Source of the DNA: Gemmatimonadota bacterium
GTDB lineage: Bacteria > Latescibacterota > UBA2968 > GCA-2709665
NCBI GenBank assembly: GCA_028874335.1
Contig: JAPPJY010000078.1
Span: 114,310-178,309 of the forward strand
Length of the DNA: 64,000 nt
Direction: 5' to 3'
Each line of letters opens with the position of its first letter. Position 1 is the first letter of the stretch. The translations under genes and the position numbers were made by a program. Below the pieces are notes generated by a model. That model was not told the DNA's origin. It was given only the letters and a program-made list of their open reading frames with translations, and searched no databases. Positions 18,114 through 26,739 of this stretch are shown piece after piece.

Positions 18114-19627
18114 GGCGCGATACCCATGAGCCATCCGGCGGCCTGCCGGGCAACGCCAACCGTGAAGGAGGTCGAAATCCCGAAATAGAGGGTGGCCGCG
18201 ATCAGGACCCACATCGGGATGTGCATCAGCATCGGCGCCTCGTTGACGCGGACCGGAACGGTGGGCTTGCGGAAGTAGGCGACCTCAATCACGCGCCAGA
18301 TGTAGACGACCGCCAGCAGGGAACCCAGCAGGACCAGTACCGCAACCGGCCACCAGCCCTTTTCCAGGGCAGCCAGAACCAGGTACCACTTGCTGATGAA
18401 GCCCACTGTGAGAGGTACGCCGATCAGGCTGAGGCCCCCGAGTACAAAGGCGGCCATCGTCACCGGCATGCGGCGTCCGAGACCGCGCATGTCGTCCAGT
18501 TGCACGGAGCCCACGCGGAGGGCGACACAACCCATGCCAAGGAACAGCGCGCCCTTCATCACCGCGTGGTTGAAGAGGTGGACGATTCCCGCCGTCAGGC
18601 CGTTCAGCGATCCCGGCCCGTACCGGATATCCGGCCCGGCGCCGCTCACCGACACAAGGCCGACGCCCAGCATCATGTATCCGACCTGTGCGACGCTGGA
18701 CCACGCGAGCATACGCTTGATGTTCGTCTGAAAGATGGCCACCGTTGAGGCCGCGAAGATTCCCAGGATCGAAAGCGGCAACAGCACGACCTGAATCCCG
18801 ATCGTATCGAATGCGAATCGGGGTCCGAACACGGTGAAGATGAACCGGAGGAGGACATAAATGGAGACCTTGGTCGCCGTTGCCGCAAGAAAGGCCGTCA
18901 CCATCGACGGCGCATAACAATACGCGTTGGGCAGCCACATGTGCAGGGGAAACAGGGCCAGTTTCAGGCACAGGCCCACGCTGAGGAACGCGAACGCCGC
19001 CAGCACGGTGCGGGTGCCCAGGGCCGGGACCAGACGGACCGCGAGGTCCGCCATGTTCAGGGTCCCGGTTGCCATATACAGGAGCCCCACGCCGATCAGG
19101 ATGAATGTCGCCCCGACGGTGCCCATCACCAGGTACTGGTAGGCGGCCGTCAGGGCGCGTCGGTCGCTTCCAAGGCTGATCAGCGCGTAGGTTGAAAGGG
19201 AGGCAATCTCGATGAAGACGAACAGGTTGAACGCGTCGCCCGTAATGGCGATGCCCAGCAGGCCCGTCAGGCACATGAGATATGCCGCGTAGAACAGATA
19301 GTGACGGTCGTGCGGGATTTCCAGGGCCGTGCTGTGAGGCGCGTAAACGAGTACAATGGCGCCTATGGAAGCCACCAGGAGCAAGACGAACGCATTGACC
19401 GCATCGATCCGATACTCGATCCCCCAGGGGGCGCTCCAGCTTCCCAGCGCGTATGAGATTGTGCCGGAATCCAGGACCTTTATGAGCAGCAGCGCGGCAA
19501 TCCCCATCGCCGTCCATGCGACAGCCGCGGCAAAGGTCCAGGCCAACATCCTTCGCCTCAACAGCAGGCAGACCGGCGCTGCAATGAGAGGTACCACGAT
19601 TTGCAGAGCGGGCAGGTGGACGGACAT
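18110..19627 (-). CDS. mrpD: Multisubunit cation/proton antiporter subunit D
   Basis: This 505-residue protein has MrpD/NuoN-type conserved text: NLFVFIEIASLSTYALIS, LFPLHMWLPNAYCYAPS and RMLAWSSVAQVGYMMLG. It directly follows mrpC, its stop/start overlapping as TGATG, which is the usual C-D order of Mrp operons. It is thought to form one proton or cation pathway in the Mrp complex. The length is normal. Confidence 0.9.
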   Translation of the reverse strand: MSVHLPALQIVVPLIAAPVCLLLRRRMLAWTFAAAVAWTAMGIAALLLIKVLDSGTISYALGSWSAPWGIEYRIDAVNAFVLLLVASIGAIVLVYAPHSTALEIPHDRHYLFYAAYLMCLTGLLGIAITGDAFNLFVFIEIASLSTYALISLGSDRRALTAAYQYLVMGTVGATFILIGVGLLYMATGTLNMADLAVRLVPALGTRTVLAAFAFLSVGLCLKLALFPLHMWLPNAYCYAPSMVTAFLAATATKVSIYVLLRFIFTVFGPRFAFDTIGIQVVLLPLSILGIFAASTVAIFQTNIKRMLAWSSVAQVGYMMLGVGLVSVSGAGPDIRYGPGSLNGLTAGIVHLFNHAVMKGALFLGMGCVALRVGSVQLDDMRGLGRRMPVTMAAFVLGGLSLIGVPLTVGFISKWYLVLAALEKGWWPVAVLVLLGSLLAVVYIWRVIEVAYFRKPTVPVRVNEAPMLMHIPMWVLIAATLYFGISTSFTVGVARQAAGWLMGIAP

Positions 19628-19986
19628 CAGGGTGTCTCCTCACCCTGACCGTAGATTTCCTGTTCTTCTATTGTGCCGTAGACTTCCTGTATGCGCACCA
19701 CGAGCGCCAACCCGAGAGACGTCGTGGCGATACCGACCACGATCGCCGTGAGAATAAGCACGTGCGGCAGCGGGTTCGAATAGTTTCGTACCCCCTCCGC
19801 GATGATCGGCGCACTTCCGCCGGAGACCTTACCCAGGCTGATGTAGAACAGGAAGACCGAGGTCTGAAAGATATTCAATCCGATCAGTTTCTTGACCAGA
19901 TTGCCGCTGGCGATCACCGCGTAGAACCCGATCATCATCAGGACGATGACGATCCAGTAGTTATATAAACCCGGGAACGCGGTCAT
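19627..19986 (-). CDS. mrpC: Multisubunit cation/proton antiporter subunit C (NuoK-like)
   Basis: This 119-residue protein has three membrane helices and the NuoK/MrpC features KLIGLNIFQTSVFLFYISLG and PLPHVLILTAIVVGIATTSLGLAL. The C-terminal ~20 residues are acidic and soluble. It overlaps mrpB upstream (ATGA) and mrpD downstream (TGATG). Confidence 0.9.
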   Translation of the reverse strand: MTAFPGLYNYWIVIVLMMIGFYAVIASGNLVKKLIGLNIFQTSVFLFYISLGKVSGGSAPIIAEGVRNYSNPLPHVLILTAIVVGIATTSLGLALVVRIQEVYGTIEEQEIYGQGEETP

Positions 19987-20402
19987 GATCTCGTCCTGCC
20001 GACAAAGGCGAAGAAGACCCCGATGATCACCGAAGCCACGGTGATTCCCACGCCCAGTTCGATCAATAGAATCCCCAGATGCTGGCCGCCCACCGGATCC
20101 GTTCCCAGCACACCGTAGTCCAGGTAGCGGCCGCCCTTCAATATCCCCGCGACCCCGGTGACCGCATACAGGAGCAGGCCCAGGGCAATGACGATTTCCA
20201 CGACGGCGGGCCTGGCCACACGCTTCGCCTCTTCCAGACCGAAGATCAGGGTGTAGAGCACGAACGCAGCCGCGAAGATCACGCCAGCCTGGAACCCCCC
20301 TCCGGGCCCGAAATCGCCGTGAAACTGGACGTATAGCGCAAACAGAAGGATCAGCGGGATGAGCAGCTTGGCGATGACCCTCGGTATGATCTGATGTTTC
20401 AC
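19983..20402 (-). CDS. mrpB: Multisubunit cation/proton antiporter subunit B
   Basis: This 139-residue protein has four membrane helices and the MrpB hallmark YVQFHGDFGPGGGFQAGVIFA. The start is GTG at 20402, which overlaps the preceding gene's TGA as GTGA; the track start at 20471 lies inside that gene. The family partner MrpA' precedes it and MrpC follows, matching both Mrp and membrane-bound hydrogenase (MbhF) order. Confidence 0.92.
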   Translation of the reverse strand: MKHQIIPRVIAKLLIPLILLFALYVQFHGDFGPGGGFQAGVIFAAAFVLYTLIFGLEEAKRVARPAVVEIVIALGLLLYAVTGVAGILKGGRYLDYGVLGTDPVGGQHLGILLIELGVGITVASVIIGVFFAFVGRTRS

Positions 20403-20968
20403 CGCCCTTCCTCCCGGTCGCGGCCCGGCCGTGACCCCTTCAGCAGCAGCAACACCCCGATGCCCGCGCAAAAGATCACCGTGGTCTCGCCAAGCGTATC
20501 GTATCCTCTGTAGCTGGCAAGGACGGAAGTCACGATATTCTCAACGTCCACGCGTTGCGCTGAACCATCGACGTGCGGCACGGAATCCTTGAGGTATTCA
20601 GGCGCGATATGGGTATGCACCGGCGCCCCGGCGTCTCCGAAACGCGGCATGTCCAGCGTTCCGTAGATCAGGACCGCCCCCGTCGCCAGGACCACGAGAA
20701 GGGGAAGCGGTGACACCCGGGAGGGCTTCCTCTCCACCCGCGTTGTCAGCAGGAGGGTACCGAGCAGCAGTACGGTGGAAATGCCCGCTCCCACGGCGGC
20801 CTCGGTAAAAGCCACGTCGACGGCGTCCATCACGGTAAACAGCCCCGCGGAAAGCAGGCTGAAGATTCCGGCCAGGATCACGGAGGCGAGCAGGTTGCGG
20901 ATGAGAACGACGGCGACGGCGGTGGCGACCAGGAAAGCCAGCAGAACAACGTCGATGAGTTCGATCAT
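20399..20968 (-). CDS. MrpA C-terminal-like subunit (DUF4040/MbhD-MbhE type)
   Basis: This 189-residue membrane protein has an N-terminal half (DVAFTEAAVGAGISTVLLLGTL near residue 50-70) that matches the DUF4040/MbhD part of MrpA. Its C-terminal half has ENIVTSVLASYRGYDTLGETTVIFCAGIGVLLLL, matching the MbhE part. In classical Mrp both belong to the C-terminus of a ~800-residue MrpA. Here they form a free protein without the NuoL-like part, as in archaeal membrane-bound hydrogenases. It is translationally coupled on both sides (ATGA upstream, GTGA downstream). Confidence 0.85.
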   Translation of the reverse strand: MIELIDVVLLAFLVATAVAVVLIRNLLASVILAGIFSLLSAGLFTVMDAVDVAFTEAAVGAGISTVLLLGTLLLTTRVERKPSRVSPLPLLVVLATGAVLIYGTLDMPRFGDAGAPVHTHIAPEYLKDSVPHVDGSAQRVDVENIVTSVLASYRGYDTLGETTVIFCAGIGVLLLLKGSRPGRDREEGR

Positions 20969-21273
20969 GGCTGGTGATTATCCAGAGGCTTCAACCCGGA
21001 GGTGAAGGCGGCCTTTGCAACCGCATGGGTCGATGCGGGGCCGGTCAGGAAAACCAGCAGGAGGATCAGAAACAGTTTCACGGTGACCATGCTGAGGCCG
21101 CCCTGCAGCATCAGCCCCACGAGCAAGAGCCCGGCGCCGAGCGTATCGGTAATGCCGGCGCCGTGCATGCGGCTGTAGAAATCGGGAAGTCTGAGCAGCC
21201 CGATACCGCCCACGATACAGAAGAACGACCCCAGGAGCAGACATGCCCAGCTGGCGACATCGTTGACCATCAT
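20965..21273 (-). CDS. mrpG: Multisubunit cation/proton antiporter subunit G
   Basis: This 102-residue protein has three membrane helices and the MrpG hallmark GGIGLLRLPDFYSRMHGAGITDTLG, followed by FLILLLVFLTGPASTHAVAKAA. It overlaps mrpF upstream and the MrpA'-like gene downstream by ATGA. Confidence 0.93.
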   Translation of the reverse strand: MMVNDVASWACLLLGSFFCIVGGIGLLRLPDFYSRMHGAGITDTLGAGLLLVGLMLQGGLSMVTVKLFLILLLVFLTGPASTHAVAKAAFTSGLKPLDNHQP

Positions 21274-21557
21274 CCGGTGGACTCTCCGTTCTCACCGTCA
21301 GCCGCCCCGAAACTGCCGTACTGGACGAACTTGAGTACTGCAAACGTCCCGATGAAATTCAACAGGACGTATATCAGCGCCAGGTCGAGAAAATCCGGCC
21401 TGCCGGTAAGAAACCCCAGCACCGCGATCAGGAGGATCATCTTGGTGCCGAACACATTCGCGGCGAGGATACGGTCGTAAACCGTCGGCCCCGCGAACGC
21501 CCGAACCAGAGCCAGAACCATTGTAATCAGGACCGCCGCCATCGCCGATGCAAACAT
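21270..21557 (-). CDS. mrpF: Multisubunit cation/proton antiporter subunit F
   Basis: This 95-residue protein has three membrane helices and the MrpF hallmark LVRAFAGPTVYDRILAANVFGTK, followed by FLDLALIYVLLNFIGTFAVLKF. The ATG at 21557 overlaps the mrpE TGA by one base (TGATG). The longer track ORF (271 aa) is a different frame. The acidic tail is short. Confidence 0.92.
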   Translation of the reverse strand: MFASAMAAVLITMVLALVRAFAGPTVYDRILAANVFGTKMILLIAVLGFLTGRPDFLDLALIYVLLNFIGTFAVLKFVQYGSFGAADGENGESTG

Positions 21558-22042
21558 CAGGACTCTCCCTCCAGCGCCGTGACGCGGCGATCCATCTCCC
21601 CGTCCGCGAGTTCCTCCGCGCTTTCCCGCGAGAGCGCGTGCACCAGCACGACGTCGTCTTCCACGTCCACCGACACGGTCCCTGGAGTCAGTGTGATCGA
21701 GTTGGCGTAGATGACCTTCCCGAGCGCGGTTTTCTGGGTTGCCCGGGTACGAATCAGGGTGGGGCTGACCGGCAGCCGCGGATTCAGGATTCGCGATGCC
21801 ACGTCGATATTGGACCGGAAGATGGCAAGCAGCAGCCAGGGAACGTACAGGATTGCGCGGCCTGCCACGTGGATGGGATGCCCCTCGGAATCGACAATGC
21901 CCATCCGCCTGACGATGCCGATCACCGCCAGACAGGAGACGATCCCCAGCACGAGAACCAGCGTACGTTCGATCGTATAGTGGCCCGACCAGAGCAGCCA
22001 GACACCGAACAACATAACGACGAGACTCAACAGAACTCTCAA
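21557..22042 (-). CDS. mrpE: Multisubunit cation/proton antiporter subunit E
   Basis: This 161-residue protein has two N-terminal membrane helices, then the soluble domain with NPRLPVSPTLIR and VIYANSITLTPGTVSVDVEDD. The latter is the MrpE hallmark. I favour the TTG at 22042 as start because GGAGGAAAT lies just before it and the protein would begin LRVLLSLVVMLFG as in relatives; the track start at 22072 is also TTG. It is the first mrp gene, 55 nt after nuoM. Confidence 0.9.
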   Translation of the reverse strand: MRVLLSLVVMLFGVWLLWSGHYTIERTLVLVLGIVSCLAVIGIVRRMGIVDSEGHPIHVAGRAILYVPWLLLAIFRSNIDVASRILNPRLPVSPTLIRTRATQKTALGKVIYANSITLTPGTVSVDVEDDVVLVHALSRESAEELADGEMDRRVTALEGES

Positions 22043-22097
22043 ACCCGATTTCCTCCACGACACGTTGTGCAACGGCCGAACGCACCCGACGTCCGGT

Positions 22098-23624
22098 TCA
22101 TTCGATCAGGTTTTTCTCGTCTTTGCGATCCAATACGTATAGTTCGTTCAGGCTTTCTATCTGCCGGATGCGAACCTGTTCCACCACGAGTTTGGCGGAC
22201 AATTCGGTTTTCTTCAGGAACGTCCCCGGGTATATGCCAATCCAGAACATCAGGACCACGAGCGGCGTCAGGATGATCCATTCGCGAGGGGTCAGGTCCG
22301 GCAGTTTCCGGTTGCGTTCGTCCGTCACCTCTCCCCACACCACGCGCTGGAACATCCACAGCATGTACACGGCGGCAAGGACGACACCGGACGCCGCTAT
22401 GATGCCATACACCTTGCTTGCCTTGAAAGTTCCGAGAAGGATCAGAAACTCGCCCACAAACCCGTTCAGTCCGGGAAGTCCAATCGAAGAAAGCGTTGTA
22501 ATCAAAAAGAAGGTGGCGAAGACCGGTATGGTTTTGGCCAGTCCGCCAAAATCGGCAATCAGCCGCGTATGCCGGCGTTCGTAGATCATACCCACAATCA
22601 GAAACAGCGCTCCCGTTGACAGTCCGTGGTTCACCATCTGGATGATTCCGCCCTGCATACCCTGGGCGTTCATGGCGAAAATGCCCAGGACCACAAATCC
22701 CAGGTGGCTCACACTCGAGTAAGCCACCAGTTTCTTGATATCCGTCTGTACCATCGCGACCAGGGCGCCGTACACGATGCCGACCACGGAGAGCGCCATG
22801 ATGTAAGGCGTGAAGTACAATGCCGCCAGCGGGAACAGCGGCAGACAGAACCGGATCAACCCGTAGGTCCCCATCTTGAGCAGAACCCCCGCCAGGATGA
22901 CGCTGCCCGCCGTTGGCGCCTCCACGTGCGCGTCCGGCAACCAGGTATGAAGCGGAAAAAGCGGGACCTTGATGGCGAAACTCAGGAAGAACGCCAGGAA
23001 GAGCCAGTGCTGCTGCGGGTGCAGATAGGTCATCTTCTGTAGAACCATGAGATCGAATGTATTGTACTGCAGACCGAGATAGACAATCGCCACGAGCATC
23101 AACAGGCTGCCGGCGAGGGTAAACAGCACGAACTTCACCGCCGCATAGATCCGGCGTTCACCGCCCCAGACGCCGATCAACAAATACATCGGAATCAGCA
23201 TGGCCTCCCAGAAAACATAGAAGAGGAACAGGTCCAGGGCACAGAACACCCCCACCATCCCGGTTTCCAGCAGAAGCATCGACGCCATGTACTCCCGCAC
23301 CCGGGACGTAATCGACGACCAGGAGGCGAGAATCGCCAGGAACGTGAGCAGGGTAGTCACCAGTACCAGCAACAGACTGATTCCGTCGATTCCCACGAAA
23401 TACGAGATGCCGAACTGGCCCACCCACTCAACCCTTTCCACAAACTGCATCCCGGGAACGCCTGCTCTGAAATCGGCGTACAACAAAAAGGACAGCAGCA
23501 AATTCACAGATGCCGCTGTCAGAGCGAACACGCGGCTGAATCCGTCCCGGCCGCGACCGAACAGCAGGACCAGAACACCGCCAAACAATGGTACAAAAAT
23601 CAGGCCTGTAAGGAGTCCAGGCAT
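22098..23624 (-). CDS. nuoM: NADH-quinone oxidoreductase subunit M
   Basis: This 508-residue proton-pumping membrane subunit has LFYVFWEAMLIPMYLLIGVWGG, VPLFPLHTWLPDAHVEAPTAGS and LVAYSSVSHLGFVVLG, all NuoM signatures with the conserved Glu, Lys and His positions. It follows nuoL by 4 nt and precedes mrpE instead of nuoN. The C-terminus is longer than the last membrane helix by about 35 charged residues. Confidence 0.96.
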   Translation of the reverse strand: MPGLLTGLIFVPLFGGVLVLLFGRGRDGFSRVFALTAASVNLLLSFLLYADFRAGVPGMQFVERVEWVGQFGISYFVGIDGISLLLVLVTTLLTFLAILASWSSITSRVREYMASMLLLETGMVGVFCALDLFLFYVFWEAMLIPMYLLIGVWGGERRIYAAVKFVLFTLAGSLLMLVAIVYLGLQYNTFDLMVLQKMTYLHPQQHWLFLAFFLSFAIKVPLFPLHTWLPDAHVEAPTAGSVILAGVLLKMGTYGLIRFCLPLFPLAALYFTPYIMALSVVGIVYGALVAMVQTDIKKLVAYSSVSHLGFVVLGIFAMNAQGMQGGIIQMVNHGLSTGALFLIVGMIYERRHTRLIADFGGLAKTIPVFATFFLITTLSSIGLPGLNGFVGEFLILLGTFKASKVYGIIAASGVVLAAVYMLWMFQRVVWGEVTDERNRKLPDLTPREWIILTPLVVLMFWIGIYPGTFLKKTELSAKLVVEQVRIRQIESLNELYVLDRKDEKNLIE

Positions 23625-23628
23625 AGGT

Positions 23629-25488
23629 TCAGTTCCCCGAGACGTAGTAGATCACCGCGACCACGCCGATTACCATCCAGAGCGCATAGGTGGGCGCGTT
23701 GCCGGACTGAAAGCGGGTAACAACCCAGCCCGCGCCCTTCACCAGCTGGCCCAGCCCGTTCGCGATTCCGTCCACCACGATTGCATCCAGAACCCGCGCC
23801 AGTACCAGCGATAGCCGATGAACCGGCCGGACGATGAGGGCGTCGTAAATCTCGTCCACGTACCACTTGCGTATCAGCAGCCCGTGAACGGCGTTCGAGG
23901 ATGCCGCTCCCAGCCGGCCTTCTCTGTGCATCCGGTATGCGAGTCCGATTCCCACCAGGCCCGCAAGGACGGAAATACCCACCAGCATGCCGCCGGACAA
24001 TCCTCCCGATGCCGCATGGTGGGCCGCTCCGGCCGTATCGCTCAGGAACCCATCGATCCAGCCGTGACCCGGGGGAACGCCCACAAATCCGACAACGGCC
24101 GATCCCAGCGCCAGAACGACCAGCGGGACGGTCATGTTCGCCGGCGACTCGTGAGCGTCGTCGTACAGGCGCTGATCCCGGGGTTGTCCATGGAAAGTCA
24201 TCAGGATCAGCCGGAACATGTAAAACGCGGTAAGGACCGCGCCCAGGACGCCCAGAATCCAGATCGCCACGTTTCCGGAGCGGTAGGCGCTCACCAGGAT
24301 TTCGTCCTTGCTCCAGAAGCCGGCAAGCGGCGGTATTCCCGCGATGGCGAGCGCGCCGATCCAGAATGTAACGCCGGTTATCCGCATCCTGCCCAGCAGC
24401 CCTCCCATCTTCCGCATATCCAGCTCGTCCTGCATCGCGTGCATCACACTGCCGGCGGCCAGAAACATCAAACCCTTGAAGAACGCGTGCGTGAACAGGT
24501 GGAAGATTCCGGCGGTATATGCGCCGACGCCCACGCCAATGAACATGTACCCCAACTGGCTGACCGTCGAATAGGCCAGGACGCGTTTGATGTCGGTATT
24601 CACCAGCGCGATGGTCGCGGCCAGCAACGCCGTGGCGACGCCGACCCAGGCCACCACGGCCCCGGCGGTGGGCGCGAGGGTATACAGCACATTCGAACGG
24701 GCCACCATGTAGACCCCCGCCGTGACCATGGTGGCCGCATGGATCAATGAACTGACGGGCGTGGGGCCTTCCATTGCGTCCGGAAGCCAGACGTAAAGCG
24801 GAAACTGCGCCGACTTGCCGCAGGCGCCCAGAAAGAGCAGCAGCGCAATCGCCGTCGCAACCCCCGTGGACAACATCAGGGGCGCCTTTTCGAATACCTC
24901 GGCGTACTGCACCGTGCCCAGGTAACTCGCCATCAGAAAGATCCCAAGCAGGAAACCGAAATCCCCGATCCGGTTGACGATGAACGCCTTTTTGCCGGCG
25001 TCGGAAGCGGATTTCCGCTCGTACCAGAAGCCGATGAGGAGATATGAACACAATCCAACGCCTTCCCAACCCACGAACATCAGCAGATAGTTGTTCGCGA
25101 GCACCAGAACCAGCATAGAGAACACAAACAGGTTGAGGTAGGCGAAGAATCTGGCAAACCCCGGGTCGTTGCGCATATATCCGAAAGAATACACATGGAT
25201 CAGAAACGAGATCGTCGTCACCGTCACGATTATGATCGTCGACAGTGCATCGACCTGGAACCCCACCGAGGCATGGAACGAGCCCGCCACGATCCACGCG
25301 TACACGTCTTCGTTCAGTTCTCCACCGCCCATCACCCAGAACAGAACGCGCAGAGACAGAACCCACGACAGACCGACCGCCGCGGCGCCGATATATCCTG
25401 ACGCCTGCCGCAGCCGGTACCCGAACAAACCGTTAACGGCCGCGCCGGCCAGCGGAAAGAGAACGATCAGAATGACTACGGTAAGCAT
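23629..25488 (-). CDS. nuoL: NADH-quinone oxidoreductase subunit L
   Basis: This 619-residue antiporter-like subunit has MFVGWEGVGLCSYLLIGFWYE near residue 130, FPLYVWLPDAMEGPTPVSSLIHAATMVTAGVYM near 235 and RVLAYSTVSQLGYM near 315. The C-terminal region includes the long lateral helix that ties the membrane arm together. The ATG at 25488 (MLTVVILIVLFP) is preferred to 25509. The order K-L-M is standard. Confidence 0.96.
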   Translation of the reverse strand: MLTVVILIVLFPLAGAAVNGLFGYRLRQASGYIGAAAVGLSWVLSLRVLFWVMGGGELNEDVYAWIVAGSFHASVGFQVDALSTIIIVTVTTISFLIHVYSFGYMRNDPGFARFFAYLNLFVFSMLVLVLANNYLLMFVGWEGVGLCSYLLIGFWYERKSASDAGKKAFIVNRIGDFGFLLGIFLMASYLGTVQYAEVFEKAPLMLSTGVATAIALLLFLGACGKSAQFPLYVWLPDAMEGPTPVSSLIHAATMVTAGVYMVARSNVLYTLAPTAGAVVAWVGVATALLAATIALVNTDIKRVLAYSTVSQLGYMFIGVGVGAYTAGIFHLFTHAFFKGLMFLAAGSVMHAMQDELDMRKMGGLLGRMRITGVTFWIGALAIAGIPPLAGFWSKDEILVSAYRSGNVAIWILGVLGAVLTAFYMFRLILMTFHGQPRDQRLYDDAHESPANMTVPLVVLALGSAVVGFVGVPPGHGWIDGFLSDTAGAAHHAASGGLSGGMLVGISVLAGLVGIGLAYRMHREGRLGAASSNAVHGLLIRKWYVDEIYDALIVRPVHRLSLVLARVLDAIVVDGIANGLGQLVKGAGWVVTRFQSGNAPTYALWMVIGVVAVIYYVSGN

Positions 25489-25531
25489 TTTCAATTCCAC
25501 ACAAATCAACAGACAGGGTAAAACGCGGCGC

Positions 25532-25837
25532 CTACCATTTCAACAGATTCACGTCACCCACGTCCAAAGTCTGCCTGTTCCTGTAAAGCGCAATGATGAT
25601 CGCCAGTCCGACAGCCACTTCGGCAGCGGACACCGCCATCACGAAAAACACGAATACCTGCCCGGAACCCGAACCCATATGGCGCGCCATCGTCACAAAC
25701 AGGAGATTGACCGCGTTCAGCATCAGCTCGATACACATGAAGATCACGATCGCATTGCGACGAATCAGCACGCCCGTCACGCCGATGGCGAAAAGCATCG
25801 CGCTCAGTATCAGGTAATACGAAACCGGAACGGCCAT
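25532..25837 (-). CDS. nuoK: NADH-quinone oxidoreductase subunit K
   Basis: This 101-residue protein has three membrane helices. Conserved glutamates lie in [16 protein letters not shown] and [17 protein letters not shown], as in all NuoK proteins, where they form part of the proton path. It is preceded by a 330-bp gap, unlike most genes in the cluster, so a second promoter may lie before it. Confidence 0.95.
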   Translation of the reverse strand: MAVPVSYYLILSAMLFAIGVTGVLIRRNAIVIFMCIELMLNAVNLLFVTMARHMGSGSGQVFVFFVMAVSAAEVAVGLAIIIALYRNRQTLDVGDVNLLKW

Positions 25838-26167
25838 CTCGATCTCACTGTTCCTCTTTAGTTCATAAACTCAGAACTTACATGGATGAACAGGATGAAC
25901 AGGATAAGAATCCAAAGGCTGTCATATACCCCATTCCTTGCTATGACGAAGAGTCCGTCTAAGGTGTTCCACGCAAAGTTGTGCCGAACATTCCGTTCAC
26001 ACGTTAGCAGATGCTTTAGGTGAAATCTACACCACAACCGTCGAAAAACAGGCGATGATTCAACGTCACGACCCGATTTTGTGAACTATTCATGACGTTA
26101 AGAATCTATCACGAACTTGCGGAGAAAACGAAAAGCGGACGGCTTTCGCGTCTGGGCGACGAGGCGT
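25838..26167 (-). other. 330-bp gap between nuoJ and nuoK
   Basis: No coding frame with family features is visible on either strand; I looked for nuoI here because of its absence elsewhere in the cluster. The part next to nuoK holds a short repeat GGATGAACAGGATGAACAGGAT (about 25882-25903), of the same type as the AGGATT patch before hemB. The rest shows nothing I can name. A promoter for nuoKLM and mrp genes is possible. Confidence 0.5.
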
Positions 26168-26695
26168 TTATCGGGGCTGGTTTTCTCCGCTCCCGCGGTC
26201 CCCTTTTACCATGACCATCACACCGATCAGGGCAACCAGCAGAATCAGGGAAACTACCTCGAAAGGAAACAGATACCTGGTATACAGCATCTTGCCGATG
26301 GCGTTGATGTTGTCGGTAAACAACGGCGCCTCGGCCGATGCCGGCGTGCCTGCCCATCGCCGTCCCGCCATGAAGCCCAGTTGCGCCACCAGAACCGCCG
26401 CCAGCAGGACAACCGCGACGCGCCGATATTTGCCCGCGACGCGCTCGAGCGCATCGGAATGGCCCAGGTTCAGCAGCATGATTACGAAAAGGAAGAGTAC
26501 CATGATTGCGCCGGCGTACACGATAATCTGGACCACCGCCAGGAAATACGCATTCAGCAAAACAAAAAGCCCTGCCAGGGCGAAGAACGCAGCCACCAGA
26601 GACAGGGCGCTGTAGACCGGATTTCGAAACGCGACGAGGAGCACGGCCGCAACCAGCGCGATTGCGGCAAAGACGAAAAAGAAGGTCTGCTCCAT
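26168..26695 (-). CDS. nuoJ: NADH-quinone oxidoreductase subunit J
   Basis: This 175-residue protein has five membrane helices and the NuoJ signature VVQIIVYAGAIMVLFLFVIMLLN near residue 55-77, which includes the pi-bulge helix involved in coupling quinone chemistry to proton transfer. The ATG at 26695 (MEQTFFFVF) is within the longer track ORF. It follows nuoH by 44 nt; nuoI, which normally sits between them, is missing. Confidence 0.94.
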   Translation of the reverse strand: MEQTFFFVFAAIALVAAVLLVAFRNPVYSALSLVAAFFALAGLFVLLNAYFLAVVQIIVYAGAIMVLFLFVIMLLNLGHSDALERVAGKYRRVAVVLLAAVLVAQLGFMAGRRWAGTPASAEAPLFTDNINAIGKMLYTRYLFPFEVVSLILLVALIGVMVMVKGDRGSGENQPR

Positions 26696-26739
26696 TATCC
26701 CTCCCGCGGGTCGCCGCCCGGTGGTCGGAGACGGAACAC

